Source: Acinetobacter lwoffii
GTDB taxonomy: Bacteria; Pseudomonadota; Gammaproteobacteria; Pseudomonadales; Moraxellaceae
Assembly (NCBI RefSeq): GCF_019343495.1
Contig: NZ_CP072549.1
Coordinates: forward strand, 1,674,001-1,738,000
Direction: 5' to 3'
DNA length: 64,000 bases
Part shown: positions 42,107-51,949 of the stretch, in pieces
Layout of the letters: each line of letters opens with the position of its first letter
How positions within the stretch are numbered: the stretch's first letter is position 1
The notes under the pieces: generated by a model
What the model saw: only the letters and a program-made list of their open reading frames with translations
Told to the model about the DNA's origin: nothing
The model's database searches: none
Program-made: the position numbers and the translations under genes

Positions 42107-42928
42107 TTATAATGTACTCGATCTTTTTGCCATAAAGGTGGTTACAAAACCAGACAAGGCATAGAGAATAGAAATGACCAGAATGCCGACAGGAATATTA
42201 TAAGTCATCGCTGCAAAGACGAATACGGCAATTGGTAGGACAAAAAATGGAACCCGTTTACGTTCTACAGTTTTAAATGAATAGTATTTGATATTGGAAA
42301 TCATCAACAAGCCTACCGCAATGATGACCACTGCATTAATGACCTGAAGAGAAGGTTCACGAATATCAAAGATTTCTGGAAAATCCAGACCGACCCAGAC
42401 CAGTGACACAATCATGATGGCAGCCAGAGGACTTGCGACACCAATAAAATAACGTTTATCGACCACACCAATCTGTACATTAAAACGTGCCAGACGGAAA
42501 GCAGCACATGCGGTATAGACAAAACAGGCTGCCAGACCAATACGGCCCAAATCACTTAAGCCCCAGCTATACATCAAAATAGCGGGAGCTACACCAAAAG
42601 CCAGCATGTCAGAAAGCGAGTCAAACTGTTCACCAAACGGACTTTGTGCACCAATGGCACGTGCCACACGGCCATCTAGTCCATCCAGCAATGCCGCAAT
42701 AAAGATCGCATAAATCGCTTGTTGAAAATCACCATTCATACTGGCAATAATCGAGTAGAAACCTGACAACAACGCTGCTGTTGTAATCAGGTTCGGCCAT
42801 AGATAGATGCCTCGACGCTTAACTTTTTGCCCTTCCTGAGTATGCTCCTCTTCTTCTACCTCAAAGGTGATGCCATCAAAAGGCACTTCAGTTGAAGAGT
42901 CGCGTTCCGGTTTGCTTATATTTGTCAT
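42107..42928 (-). CDS. pssA: PssA, CDP-diacylglycerol-serine O-phosphatidyltransferase
   Basis: Makes phosphatidylserine, the precursor of phosphatidylethanolamine. 273 residues. The CDP-alcohol phosphotransferase motif is complete: DGLDGRVARAIGAQSPFGEQ followed by FDSLSD. About eight membrane helices. The acidic N-terminal tail of about 40 residues precedes the first helix. It lies 18 bases upstream of the hypothetical gene at 41012 on the same strand. Confidence 0.93.
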   Translation of the reverse strand: MTNISKPERDSSTEVPFDGITFEVEEEEHTQEGQKVKRRGIYLWPNLITTAALLSGFYSIIASMNGDFQQAIYAIFIAALLDGLDGRVARAIGAQSPFGEQFDSLSDMLAFGVAPAILMYSWGLSDLGRIGLAACFVYTACAAFRLARFNVQIGVVDKRYFIGVASPLAAIMIVSLVWVGLDFPEIFDIREPSLQVINAVVIIAVGLLMISNIKYYSFKTVERKRVPFFVLPIAVFVFAAMTYNIPVGILVISILYALSGFVTTFMAKRSSTL

Positions 42929-42967
42929 TCTTGACGATCCTAGCTATGACCTGATCTTTGAAAAAAA

Positions 42968-43825
42968 TTATTCGCCCACTAACCAGCGAACTGCAGCGTG
43001 ACCACCATTTTCACTCATGCGAAGATGCGGGAATAACCACTGTAGCGCTTCATCTGCATCTTCAGAGAATTTCCAAGGCGGGTTAATCACCAGCAAACCA
43101 CAACCGTTCAAGCCGACAGGGGTATCATCCGGCCATACACAAACTTCACACACCAGTTGACGGCGGATACCAGTCTTGAACATTTTCTTCTCGAAGCGTT
43201 CGATCATGGCACGGTCTTTAATTGGATACCAAACGGCAAATACACCTGTCGGCCATTTCTTATACGCGGCAACCAGCAGCTCAACCAACTGCGGAAAATC
43301 TTTACGTTCCAGTTCATATGGCGGATCGATCATCACCAGACCACGTTTTTCTTTTGGCGGAATGACTGCCAACAGACCTTCGTATGCATCACGCTCATGC
43401 AAACCGGCACGCTTGTCAAAAATATTATGACGAAGTTGCTGGAATACATCACGCTGCATTTCAAAAATGGTCGCTTTATCAATTTCACGCATGCCTTCTA
43501 GCGCAAACCACGGCGAACCCGGATAAGCACCCTTACCAAAGTTTTCACGCATGTTTTCAACAATTTTCAAGTATTGTTGTACGCCTTCAGGTGCATTACG
43601 CTTGATCGAATCATCCAGCTTAATAAGACGATGAATACCGTTTAAAAACTCACCTGATTTTTGCGCTTCGGCAGTCGACAAATCATATTTACCTGCACCA
43701 CCATGTGTATCTACATAGCGATAAGGTTTGTCTTTTGCATTCAGTCGAGTCAACAACTGAAGCAATAAAACGTGCTTCATGACATCGGCAAAGTTGCCTG
43801 CGTGGTAAGAGTGACGGTAATTCAT
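42968..43825 (-). CDS. rlmJ: RlmJ, 23S rRNA (adenine-2030-N6)-methyltransferase
   Basis: 285 residues (E. coli 280). The N-terminus MNYRHSYHAGNFADVMKHVLL and the catalytic DPPYE motif (MIDPPYELERKDFP) are diagnostic. It methylates N6 of A2030 in naked 23S rRNA. Transcribed alone; divergent from the oxygenase gene at 43943. Confidence 0.95.
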   Translation of the reverse strand: MNYRHSYHAGNFADVMKHVLLLQLLTRLNAKDKPYRYVDTHGGAGKYDLSTAEAQKSGEFLNGIHRLIKLDDSIKRNAPEGVQQYLKIVENMRENFGKGAYPGSPWFALEGMREIDKATIFEMQRDVFQQLRHNIFDKRAGLHERDAYEGLLAVIPPKEKRGLVMIDPPYELERKDFPQLVELLVAAYKKWPTGVFAVWYPIKDRAMIERFEKKMFKTGIRRQLVCEVCVWPDDTPVGLNGCGLLVINPPWKFSEDADEALQWLFPHLRMSENGGHAAVRWLVGE

Positions 43826-43942
43826 GTTTCAATTATTCCTAAGATCAATTGCTATTTTAACATGAAAAACTATTTCGTTCAGAAACGATTATTGAACTAA
43901 AATAGCGGACCTTTTTTTACCACACTATCGAGAATTGAAAAA

Positions 43943-44545
43943 ATGGAAGCAGTTATCATCCCAGGGGATTGGAATGTTGATCAAATCTTAGATGATTTAG
44001 ATCAACATGGCTTTAGTATTATTGACGATGCTTACTCTAGCGAATATCAACATGCGGTGAGTCAAGAATGCCTGAACCACTTAAACAAATTTCGTAATGC
44101 AGCCATTCAAAATGGCGTCGTCAGCAACATCCGTAGTGATCATATTCTTTGGTTACAACCTGAATTTCAAATTTCCCACCGACACATCCAAACCCTTCAA
44201 CAATTTTCTCAAATTTTAAACCGCGCGTTTTATTTAGGCATCAAAGATGTCGAAGCACATTTCGCTTGCTATCACGCGGGTGAGTTCTATGCCCTGCACC
44301 GCGACAATCCTCAAGATAAAAATGGCCGGATGATTTCCACTGTGTATTATTTACATGAACAATGGCAGAAGGACTGGGGCGGTGAACTGCGCCTGCAGGA
44401 CAAACATGGCCAGTGGCATATTATCCAGCCAAAACCAAACCGAATGGCGCTGTTCCAGAGCGATTTATTACATGAAGTTTTAATCTCTAAACAGCAACGC
44501 CTATCCATTACCGCCTGGCTAAGAAGTGATACCTCACTACTCTAA
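43943..44545 (+). CDS. 2-oxoglutarate/Fe(II) oxygenase, prolyl-4-hydroxylase type
   Basis: 200 residues. Metal ligands HxD and distal His are visible: YALHRDNPQD and FQSDLLHEVLISKQQRLS with the 2OG-binding Arg. Between them VYYLHEQWQKDWGGELRLQD is typical of the P4Hc fold. The protein or small-molecule substrate is unknown. It stands alone between rlmJ (divergent) and a hypothetical gene. Confidence 0.85.
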   Translation: MEAVIIPGDWNVDQILDDLDQHGFSIIDDAYSSEYQHAVSQECLNHLNKFRNAAIQNGVVSNIRSDHILWLQPEFQISHRHIQTLQQFSQILNRAFYLGIKDVEAHFACYHAGEFYALHRDNPQDKNGRMISTVYYLHEQWQKDWGGELRLQDKHGQWHIIQPKPNRMALFQSDLLHEVLISKQQRLSITAWLRSDTSLL

Positions 44546-44615
44546 GACGACCTGCCGCTTTAAATTTTAATTTTTAACCTCATATAGCCATTATTGAGAA
44601 ATGAGGATTGCGTTG

Positions 44616-45143
44616 ATGCGATTAACGACCAAACAGATTATTCAACGTCTGGGTGAAACTGACCAATTGTATTTAAAAGGCAATACGCCGGAATTAACGC
44701 TTGAACGTGCTGATCTTCGTTTACAGCTGGTGACTTTAAGTGAACTGCGTCAGGAACAGCGACATTTCCTGCAAGAAGCCGTAGTGTTGCTGGAACAAGG
44801 CCGGGTAGAATTTGAAGAAATGCCGCTGCGCATGTATATCAACCTATCTTTGCATCTGGCCAAGGCCTATATGATGTTCTTTGAATTGACCAAAGAGCAC
44901 CATTTCGCCCTGATTACCCAGCAAATTCTAAAACCAATGGCCAGTTATGAACATGGCGATATTTATTTCTTCCTGGCCTATGCCAGCGCCAGTAAAAATG
45001 AGCCTGCTCTGACCCGTCACTGGTTAGGTAAATACACTACGACTGCCGAATTTGAGCTTGAATTATTACAGCAGCATCATGCATTTAATGATTATCGTCA
45101 GCACGAATGGTTTAACAAAATATTAAAAAGCAAAATGCATTAA
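44616..45143 (+). CDS. Helical conserved hypothetical protein
   Basis: 175 residues from the ATG at 44616, with TGAGGA eight bases upstream; an ATG at 44601 has no good ribosome site. It is rich in Leu/Glu/Gln helices (LTLERADLRLQLVTLSELRQE, LSLHLAKAYMMFFELTKEHHF) resembling TPR-like helical repeats, without a TPR consensus. Signal peptide absent. Unknown function. Confidence 0.65.
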   Translation: MRLTTKQIIQRLGETDQLYLKGNTPELTLERADLRLQLVTLSELRQEQRHFLQEAVVLLEQGRVEFEEMPLRMYINLSLHLAKAYMMFFELTKEHHFALITQQILKPMASYEHGDIYFFLAYASASKNEPALTRHWLGKYTTTAEFELELLQQHHAFNDYRQHEWFNKILKSKMH

Positions 45144-45153
45144 GCCAAAGAAC

Positions 45154-45180
45154 AAAAACGCCTCAGATGAGGCGTTTTTT
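45154..45180 (+). terminator. Intrinsic terminator
   Basis: AACGCCTCA and TGAGGCGTT pair around GA, followed by T run. Confidence 0.92.
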
Positions 45181-45233
45181 AATGCAATCTATATCATCTT
45201 ATTTTAAATATCAGAAAAGCACAGGAAAAATGA

Positions 45234-45491
45234 TTAAGCAGGTTGGCGTCTATAGGCGTCCATGTGCAATTGCTGATTCAGTTCATCGATCCAAATTGCC
45301 CAATCATCATCTTGTACCAAATGGCTAATCAACAATGAACGTTGAGCTTTATTCCAAAACGGCGCATCGTGCAAGGACAACCCTGCTGGCAGTTGATGGG
45401 TACGTATATACAATTCAATAGCCGCAGGACTATTGGCGAGACCGAGCTGAGAAAACAAGAGCTCTAAGCATGGTTGGTTCTTTGCGAGCAT
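45234..45491 (-). CDS. DUF2789 protein, copy 1
   Basis: 85 residues. The DUF2789 pattern is clear: LELLFSQLGLANSPAAIE, IRTHQLPAGLSLHDAPFWNK and DDWAIWIDELNQQLH. A strong AAGGAGG precedes the ATG by five bases. Small, acidic, cytoplasmic; role unknown. Third in transcription order of three tandem paralogues. Confidence 0.85.
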   Translation of the reverse strand: MLAKNQPCLELLFSQLGLANSPAAIELYIRTHQLPAGLSLHDAPFWNKAQRSLLISHLVQDDDWAIWIDELNQQLHMDAYRRQPA

Positions 45492-45606
45492 CGCGCCCTC
45501 CTTATATCAGATAAATTGCAATTATTTATAGATCTAACTTATAAGATAAGACAAAGAAAACCTAGTCATTTGACTAGGTTTGTTGTTTCATTTTGTACGA
45601 ATGCAT

Positions 45607-45861
45607 TTAAACGCTTTGTTTGTCGCTTTCCACATGTAAAAGCTGATTTAACTTGTCAATAATGACAATCCATTCATCATCTTGGTGCCAATGTTCACGA
45701 AGGAAGGCACTTTGTCCCTCACTCCAGAATTCGGCATCTGGCAATGCGACTTCAGATGGCAATTGATGGGTATGGGTAAATTGATTAATTGAGGCTTCAT
45801 CAGAAGGCAAACCCAATTGTTCAAATAATAATTCTAAAGTTAACTGTTGTTCCGTAAGCAT
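45607..45861 (-). CDS. DUF2789 protein, copy 2
   Basis: 84 residues, the middle paralogue: LELLFEQLGLPSDEASINQF, HQLPSEVALPDAEFWSEGQ and DDEWIVIIDKLNQLLH. GGAG lies eight bases upstream of the ATG. It sits 115 bases upstream of copy 1 and 51 bases downstream of copy 3. Confidence 0.85.
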   Translation of the reverse strand: MLTEQQLTLELLFEQLGLPSDEASINQFTHTHQLPSEVALPDAEFWSEGQSAFLREHWHQDDEWIVIIDKLNQLLHVESDKQSV

Positions 45862-45912
45862 AAATAGACTCCATCGTAGTGTTAAATTATGAGCGTGTTG
45901 AGATTCGAATTC

Positions 45913-46191
45913 TTAGGTTGATTTATGGCTCGGTATGTCACAGGTACCTGAACCCTCTGCCTCAATATGTAATTGTTCATTCAATACATCGACAAAAATG
46001 GCCCAGTCATCATCTTTCTTCCAGTGACTGATCAGAAAGTCATGCTGTGATTTGCTCCAAAAAGGAGCTTTATGCAGTGGCACATCCATACCAATTTGAT
46101 GCGTGCTAATAAACTCGTCAATCGCTTCCGGACTCGAATCCAAACCCAATTGTTCAAAGAAAAGTTCGAAGGTGGCGCGTTGCTCTAACAT
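45913..46191 (-). CDS. DUF2789 protein, copy 3
   Basis: 92 residues from the ATG at 46191, where GGAGG sits five bases upstream; the longer start at 46203 has no ribosome site. The pattern FELFFEQLGLDSSPEAIDEF, HKAPFWSKSQHDFLISHW and DDWAIFVDVLNEQLH is intact, followed by a tail with GTCDIPSH. First of the three in transcription order, 157 bases beyond the mdh terminator hairpin. Confidence 0.85.
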   Translation of the reverse strand: MLEQRATFELFFEQLGLDSSPEAIDEFISTHQIGMDVPLHKAPFWSKSQHDFLISHWKKDDDWAIFVDVLNEQLHIEAEGSGTCDIPSHKST

Positions 46192-46308
46192 CTGAACCTC
46201 CATCTTTTTATCTATAATCTTGTTTCTACCTTAGATGGCTCATAGCGAAAACTCAGTTGTCTCTCCTTCACAGCTTGTTATTTTTTGTTGATTAAAGTGA
46301 GTGGCATA

Positions 46309-46337
46309 AAAAAAGCACCCCAAATGGAGTGCTTTTT
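46309..46337 (-). terminator. Terminator of mdh
   Basis: AAAAAGCACCCC and GGAGTGCTTTTT pair around CAAAT; it follows the minus-strand mdh gene, and the A/T runs flank both sides. Confidence 0.85.
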
Positions 46338-46360
46338 CAACTTAATCTGTTCAGATTAAA

Positions 46361-47347
46361 TTATTTAAGCATGTCAGCAATTGCTGCGCGCTCTTCTTCA
46401 AGTTCGTTCAACGTAACGTTGATACGTTCACGGCTGAATTCGTCGATTTCTAGACCTTGAACGATTTTGTATTCACCGTTTTCAGTCGTTACAGGGAAAC
46501 CGAACATTACGCCTTCAGGAATACCGTAAGAACCGTCAGAAGGAATACCCATCGTTACCCATTCGCCGTTTGTACCAAGAGCCCAATCGCGCATATGGTC
46601 GATTGCAGCGTTAGCAGCAGAAGCAGCAGAAGACAAACCACGTGCTTCGATAATCGCAGCACCACGTTTACCAACAGTCGGAAGGAATGTATTTGCATTC
46701 CATTCTTGGTCGTTGATCATGTCTTTAACGCTTTCGCCGTTAATTGTTGCAAAACGGTAGTCGGCATACATGGTTGGAGAGTGGTTACCCCAAACTGTAA
46801 GATTTTTGATGTCTTTAACCGCTTTACCAGTTTTAGCAGCAATTTGAGATGCAGCACGGTTGTGGTCAAGACGTAACATTGCAGTGAAGTTTTTCGCTGG
46901 AAGATCTGGAGCAGATTTCATTGCGATGTAAGCATTCGTGTTTGCAGGGTTACCAACAACTAGAACTTTAACGTCACGGCTTGCAGCTTCGTTCAATGCT
47001 TGACCTTGACCGATGAAGATTTCACCGTTCACTTTAAGCAGGTCAGCACGTTCCATACCTGGACCACGTGGACGTGAACCAACTAATAACGCATAGTCAG
47101 CATCTTTAAATGCAACTTTAGGATCATCAGTACCGATCATGTCTTCTAGTAATGGGAATGCACAATCTTGAAGCTCCATCATTACGCCTTTAAGCGCTTG
47201 TTGAGCTTTCTCAAAAGGAACTTCGAGCAATTGCAAAATCACTGGTTGATCTTTACCTAGCATTTCGCCGCTTGCGATACGGAATAATAGGCTGTAACCA
47301 ATTTGACCTGCAGCGCCAGTAACGGCAACACGAACTGCTTGCTTCAT
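46361..47347 (-). CDS. mdh: Malate dehydrogenase
   Basis: TCA-cycle enzyme oxidising malate to oxaloacetate with NAD. 328 residues, the longer (group with cytosolic-type) form found in Acinetobacter. NAD motif [19 protein letters not shown], substrate arginines in [15 protein letters not shown], catalytic His in [16 protein letters not shown] is eight bases upstream of the ATG. Monocistronic with its own terminator. Confidence 0.95.
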   Translation of the reverse strand: MKQAVRVAVTGAAGQIGYSLLFRIASGEMLGKDQPVILQLLEVPFEKAQQALKGVMMELQDCAFPLLEDMIGTDDPKVAFKDADYALLVGSRPRGPGMERADLLKVNGEIFIGQGQALNEAASRDVKVLVVGNPANTNAYIAMKSAPDLPAKNFTAMLRLDHNRAASQIAAKTGKAVKDIKNLTVWGNHSPTMYADYRFATINGESVKDMINDQEWNANTFLPTVGKRGAAIIEARGLSSAASAANAAIDHMRDWALGTNGEWVTMGIPSDGSYGIPEGVMFGFPVTTENGEYKIVQGLEIDEFSRERINVTLNELEEERAAIADMLK

Positions 47348-47514
47348 CTAATTATCTCCAATTGAGGATATTCAATGCGATTAAATAGTTAGTATTTAAT
47401 CTAATAATCGTAAACGCGAAAGATTGTACTCCAATCCTTTGCCAGATGCATATAAAAGAGGACGGATTTCACCTAAAGTCTGATAGGAAATATAAATTAA
47501 ATCGGCAAAAAAGC

Positions 47515-48153
47515 TCAGTATGTTCCTTTTATTGTGACAGTTTTTGGGCATGTATTAATAATGTTGGCAGGACAGGATTTGTAATTGCCATTGGGACGAT
47601 AACAGACCTTGATCGAGGTAAGCACGCTGGCTGACTGGGTCTGCTGGCAGTTGAATCGCAAGGCATTACCCGGTAATTGCGGATTAATTTTCAGAAATTT
47701 GGCCCGCAGCGTATCGACAGAAATCGTAAGATTTTCCTGTTCCGTCAGTTCCGCAGGAACTTTGAGACGATCTGCATAATTGATAATCGTCCGGAAATAC
47801 TGACTGGCATTCATCGGCACGCAGCCACCGATATTGCGCCATAAGATTGTCCGGGTATTGTCATCCGGCATGATCCTGGCCACTACCTTGGACTGCAGTG
47901 GTGACAGTTTCGCGGAGCTATTGGTCGTACAATTTTGTGATGTAGTCTGAGGATATAAGCCGGAGATATTCAGCGAATAACCTTCCAGACATTTTCGCTT
48001 CTTGGCATATTCCGGGTACAAGCTACATAAGGCCGGGACCATTTGTACATCCATGACATAGTCTGTTGGTGCAGCAAATGCTGCCTGACTGCTGGCCAAT
48101 ACTACAAGCGCAACCGATCCAGCCCAGACTCGACGATCCTTCATTATTTTCAT
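47515..48153 (-). CDS. Exported RNase T2-fold protein lacking both catalytic histidines
   Basis: 212 residues from the ATG at 48153. Signal peptide up to about residue 28 (AFA/APTD), then a VQMVPALCSLYPEYAKKRKC start typical of RNase T2. In the two catalytic segments the histidines are missing: segment I reads SLNISGLYP (Ser64 where family enzymes have His) and segment II WRNIGGC where they have a KHGxC pattern. Six or more cysteines fit disulfides. So it is probably not an active RNase, but may be an RNA-binding, inhibitor-like or surface protein. It follows slt by 33 bases on the same strand. Confidence 0.7.
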   Translation of the reverse strand: MKIMKDRRVWAGSVALVVLASSQAAFAAPTDYVMDVQMVPALCSLYPEYAKKRKCLEGYSLNISGLYPQTTSQNCTTNSSAKLSPLQSKVVARIMPDDNTRTILWRNIGGCVPMNASQYFRTIINYADRLKVPAELTEQENLTISVDTLRAKFLKINPQLPGNALRFNCQQTQSASVLTSIKVCYRPNGNYKSCPANIINTCPKTVTIKGTY

Positions 48154-48185
48154 GAATAAATTACCATTCCCCAATAATTTTAATT

Positions 48186-50141
48186 TTATTGTGTATTTCG
48201 TAATGGTATCAGTTGCATGCGTTTACCCACTGACTGTGCCCCCTGTCCTAATAAAATACCGTAATGCGTGGCATTGGTCATGACATGTTTCACATAATCT
48301 CGGGTTTCAAGTAAAGGAATACTTTCAGTATATTGATCTGCGGCCATTCCCTGAAATTCTGGCTGCCAGCGGCGGGCACGGTTTGGTCCGGCATTATAGC
48401 CTGCTGTTGCCAGAACTGGACTATTGCTGAGCTGACGCTGAATGGTAGATAAATAGAATGTTCCGTAGCGAATATTGGTATTCATATCGGTGAGTGCTGC
48501 CGGATTATAAGCCTCACCCATTTGACGCGCCACCAACTTGGCCGTATCCGGCATAATCTGCATTAGACCACCCGCCCCGACATGTGAACGTGCGACGGTA
48601 TTGAAACGACTTTCTTGACGCATCAAACCATAGGCCCAGGCCGGATCAATCCCCGCATTGCGACTATGGCTGACCACGTAATTCTGATGTGGCATTGGAT
48701 AACGATAGTTATAATTATGTTTGTTCGCGGTACGGTCAGCGGCATAAATGGCCCGATCATGCCAACCCATGTCCATGGCACGCTTTGCCGCAGCCAGCAA
48801 CAGGTCATCATCTTTCTTTAGATAAGCCTGACGTACTGCCCAGTTCCATTCACGGTTAATGTAGTTCTCTGGGGCGCTGATATTACGTAAAGTGAAAGCA
48901 CGGCGGAAATGAATATCCTGATTCAAGCGCTGCATAGCCTGATTGGATGGCTGTGCCGGGGTTGGTGTACTCGCGGTCACCTGCCCCAGCTTGTCGCGTG
49001 CCAAAAGATTGTGATAGTCATCTCCGGTCGCCAGCTTACGATAAATACTTTCTGCTGCCTGCTTGGAAGCACGGTCAGCACGTTGTTCACTAGCACGAGC
49101 CAGCCAATATTGCCAGCGATCTTCCTGCTTCTGGTTGACGCTCATGCTGTCAATCGCACGAATCAGGCTTTCCCAGGCACTAAAACGAATCGCCTGACGC
49201 GCATAAATCTCGGCTTCTTCCGGGCTAAATGGCAGACCATAGCTGGCATCTAGCGCATTTAACACTTCCCGGTTGAAGTTGTTTTTCATGACTGTGGTAC
49301 CACCGATATAACCGACAGCACGATATAAGGCGCGTTGTACCGGTACTGGTGTACCTTCCGCGGTCCGCTTGACGATAGACAAAGCTGAGTCCAAATCGCT
49401 ATCGGCCAGACGTCCCAGCGCATAAATCAGATAGGCATGCTCTGCCGCAGTACTTTTAGGCGCAGACCACAAATAATTAGTGGGATTGGCCTGAATCGAA
49501 TTCAGTTGTGCCAGAGACAGATTTAGACCAATGCCTTGCGCTGTCGCAATGGCCTGACCTGACTGTCCGGCACGAAGTTGTCCCCAGAGTCGCTGCTGAC
49601 GGTCTTCTGAGGTCATGAGTGGACTGGATAGCATCATCCGGCCTAAACCAGTACAAGAATCGGGTTGGCTATTGGTGGTTAACCAGACTTCTTTAAACTC
49701 GGCATAGACCAGTTCATCGCCAGCTTTGGCGCGCACTTGTGCCACTGCACAGGCTTCGGCAGGATCAGCATTAGTTACATAAGGCAATACCGGTTGAGCA
49801 GTACTAAAGTCTGCCATTTTTACCTTTTCTTCGACATAGTCTGCTGCCAGCTTTTCAGCCATGGCGGATTGAGGGTAACGCTGGGCAAAACTGATAATCT
49901 GACTAACAGGCTGCATGGCAAGATTCTGGTTTAAAATCCAGTATTCCGGATAATAGCCCAAGGCATCATTCTGCATAGACAGACGATATTGCTGTAACAG
50001 TTCAGTATTACCTGCATTGGCTGCACGCAAGGCATCATTAAATTGTTCTTCTGCTGCCTGTGTACTCGCTGAACAGATACATGCCACACTTAAAGTAATT
50101 AATTTATAGTATTTATACATAGTTTTAGTGTGTTTCAACAT
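48186..50141 (-). CDS. slt: Slt-type soluble lytic murein transglycosylase
   Basis: Cleaves peptidoglycan glycan strands in the periplasm. 651 residues from the ATG at 50141, with AAGG and seven bases to the start; a longer frame to 50186 exists. Signal peptide up to TQAA near residue 30. The alpha-helical U-domain precedes the C-terminal SLT domain with catalytic Glu in AYGLMRQESRFNTVARSHVG, then GLMQIMPDTAK and TAGYNAGPNRARRW. It may be co-transcribed with the RNase T2-like gene downstream. Confidence 0.94.
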   Translation of the reverse strand: MLKHTKTMYKYYKLITLSVACICSASTQAAEEQFNDALRAANAGNTELLQQYRLSMQNDALGYYPEYWILNQNLAMQPVSQIISFAQRYPQSAMAEKLAADYVEEKVKMADFSTAQPVLPYVTNADPAEACAVAQVRAKAGDELVYAEFKEVWLTTNSQPDSCTGLGRMMLSSPLMTSEDRQQRLWGQLRAGQSGQAIATAQGIGLNLSLAQLNSIQANPTNYLWSAPKSTAAEHAYLIYALGRLADSDLDSALSIVKRTAEGTPVPVQRALYRAVGYIGGTTVMKNNFNREVLNALDASYGLPFSPEEAEIYARQAIRFSAWESLIRAIDSMSVNQKQEDRWQYWLARASEQRADRASKQAAESIYRKLATGDDYHNLLARDKLGQVTASTPTPAQPSNQAMQRLNQDIHFRRAFTLRNISAPENYINREWNWAVRQAYLKKDDDLLLAAAKRAMDMGWHDRAIYAADRTANKHNYNYRYPMPHQNYVVSHSRNAGIDPAWAYGLMRQESRFNTVARSHVGAGGLMQIMPDTAKLVARQMGEAYNPAALTDMNTNIRYGTFYLSTIQRQLSNSPVLATAGYNAGPNRARRWQPEFQGMAADQYTESIPLLETRDYVKHVMTNATHYGILLGQGAQSVGKRMQLIPLRNTQ

Positions 50142-50454
50142 CCCTTTGCCTTCTATCATCGGTTTTGTGCTTTGCCCATGTTGCATATCATAAGAGCTAG
50201 TTTGAAGATTATAACCAACTCTATTGTTCAGTTATGTAACCTTATGATTAAGCAATATTAATCTACAGACAATTTTTGCCCATAAATCAATATTTTTCCA
50301 CAGTTAATTTGAACTATAAGTTTAAGCAACTTTCCTGCTAAAATATGCGCCTTTCCAAGATTTCAGTCCGTGAATTGAATTTTTATTCACCTGTTTGATG
50401 CATCAATCAGGCTGTTCGTTCACTCTTTCAACGTATTACCTTGTAGGAGCCTAC
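50142..50454. promoter_or_regulatory. slt / miaB divergent intergenic region
   Basis: 313 bases without a gene. For miaB an extended -10 box TGC-TAAAAT lies at 50336-50344, but no good -35 is visible. The slt promoter must be on the other strand and is not identifiable by eye. Confidence 0.35.
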
Positions 50455-51912
50455 ATGACGGTTCAAACCTTCATTCCGAATGGTGCCCCAGCTGCCTCAG
50501 AAAACACTGTTACCCAGCCAGCGCACACCCCTGTTAGCGATGCTTCAGTCAAGAAACTGTACATCGAAACACAAGGGTGTCAGATGAATGAGTACGACAG
50601 TCACCGTATGGCAGACCTGTTAGGCGATTCTCATGGCTATGTGCTGACCACCGATCCTAAAGATGCCGATATTCTACTGATGAATACCTGCTCGATCCGT
50701 GAAAAAGCCCAAGAGAAAGTATTCTCCGAGCTAGGCCGCTGGCGTAAGCTTAAAGATAAAAATCCTGATCTGATTATTGGTGTCGGTGGCTGTGTGGCAT
50801 CTCAGGAAGGCGACAACATCCAGAAACGTGCCAATTATGTCGATATGATTTTTGGTCCACAAACCCTGCACCGTTTGCCGCAAATGCTGGATCAGCATTT
50901 TGAGCAGATCGAAAAGCCGAAAAAAGAAAAAATCAAACTGGTGGATATTTCCTTCCCCGATATCGAGAAATTCGACTTTCTGCCAGAACCGCGTGTTGAA
51001 GGCTATAAAGCTTTTGTCTCGATCATGGAAGGCTGTTCCAAATACTGTTCTTTCTGCGTGGTGCCGTATACGCGTGGTGAAGAAGTTTCTCGTCCACTAG
51101 ATGATGTCCTGGCTGAAATTGCAGGTCTGGCAGAAAAAGGCGTGCGTGAAATTTCGCTGTTGGGTCAGAACGTAAATGGCTACCGGGGTGAAACCTTCGA
51201 AGGCAATATCTGTACTTTTGCCGATTTGCTGCGTTTGGTTGCAGACATTCCGGGTATTGGCCGTATTCGCTATACCACCTCGCATCCCCTGGAATTTAAT
51301 GATGACCTGATCCAGTGCTATCGTGACCTGCCACAAATGGTTTCACATCTGCATCTGCCGGTACAAAGCGGTTCCAATGATGTGTTGCAAGCGATGAAGC
51401 GTAACCACACCATCGATGTCTATATCGAGAAGATTAAAAAGTTACGTGCAGTTCGCCCAGATATGCATTTATCTTCAGACTTTATCATTGGTTTCCCTGG
51501 TGAAACTGACGAAAACTTTGAAGAGACTTATCAGTTTATTCAGGATTTAGACTTCGACCATTCTTATAGTTTCATCTATTCAAAGCGTCCGGGTACGCCT
51601 GCGGCAGAACTGGAAGATACGATTTCTGAAGATGTGAAAAAAGAACGTCTGGCCAAAGTTCAGCAATGGATTAAGCGTTCAAGCATTGACAAGACGGATG
51701 CCATGCTCGGGACTATCCAGCGTGTACTGATCGAAAAAGTTTCTGATAAAGATCCGAATATTCTGGTTGGTACGGCGGACAATACCCGTTATGTTAACTT
51801 TATTGGTGACCCTGCCTGGGTAGGCCGCTTTGCCGAGATTGAAATTACCGAAATTAAAACTTTGAATTTAGTTTACGGTGAGCTCTTGAATCTTGAGCCT
51901 GACGTGGCGTAA
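50455..51912 (+). CDS. miaB: MiaB, tRNA-2-methylthio-N6-dimethylallyladenosine synthase
   Basis: Radical-SAM methylthiotransferase that converts i6A37 to ms2i6A37 in tRNAs reading UNN codons. 485 residues from the ATG at 50455, with TAGGAG six bases upstream. The N-terminal auxiliary-cluster cysteines are in [24 protein letters not shown] and [11 protein letters not shown]. The radical-SAM motif is [15 protein letters not shown], and a C-terminal TRAM domain follows. It heads the conserved cluster miaB-phoH-ybeY. Confidence 0.97.
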   Translation: MTVQTFIPNGAPAASENTVTQPAHTPVSDASVKKLYIETQGCQMNEYDSHRMADLLGDSHGYVLTTDPKDADILLMNTCSIREKAQEKVFSELGRWRKLKDKNPDLIIGVGGCVASQEGDNIQKRANYVDMIFGPQTLHRLPQMLDQHFEQIEKPKKEKIKLVDISFPDIEKFDFLPEPRVEGYKAFVSIMEGCSKYCSFCVVPYTRGEEVSRPLDDVLAEIAGLAEKGVREISLLGQNVNGYRGETFEGNICTFADLLRLVADIPGIGRIRYTTSHPLEFNDDLIQCYRDLPQMVSHLHLPVQSGSNDVLQAMKRNHTIDVYIEKIKKLRAVRPDMHLSSDFIIGFPGETDENFEETYQFIQDLDFDHSYSFIYSKRPGTPAAELEDTISEDVKKERLAKVQQWIKRSSIDKTDAMLGTIQRVLIEKVSDKDPNILVGTADNTRYVNFIGDPAWVGRFAEIEITEIKTLNLVYGELLNLEPDVA

Positions 51913-51949
51913 TGTAGAGCATATAACGCACACTTCATAAGGAACACTC

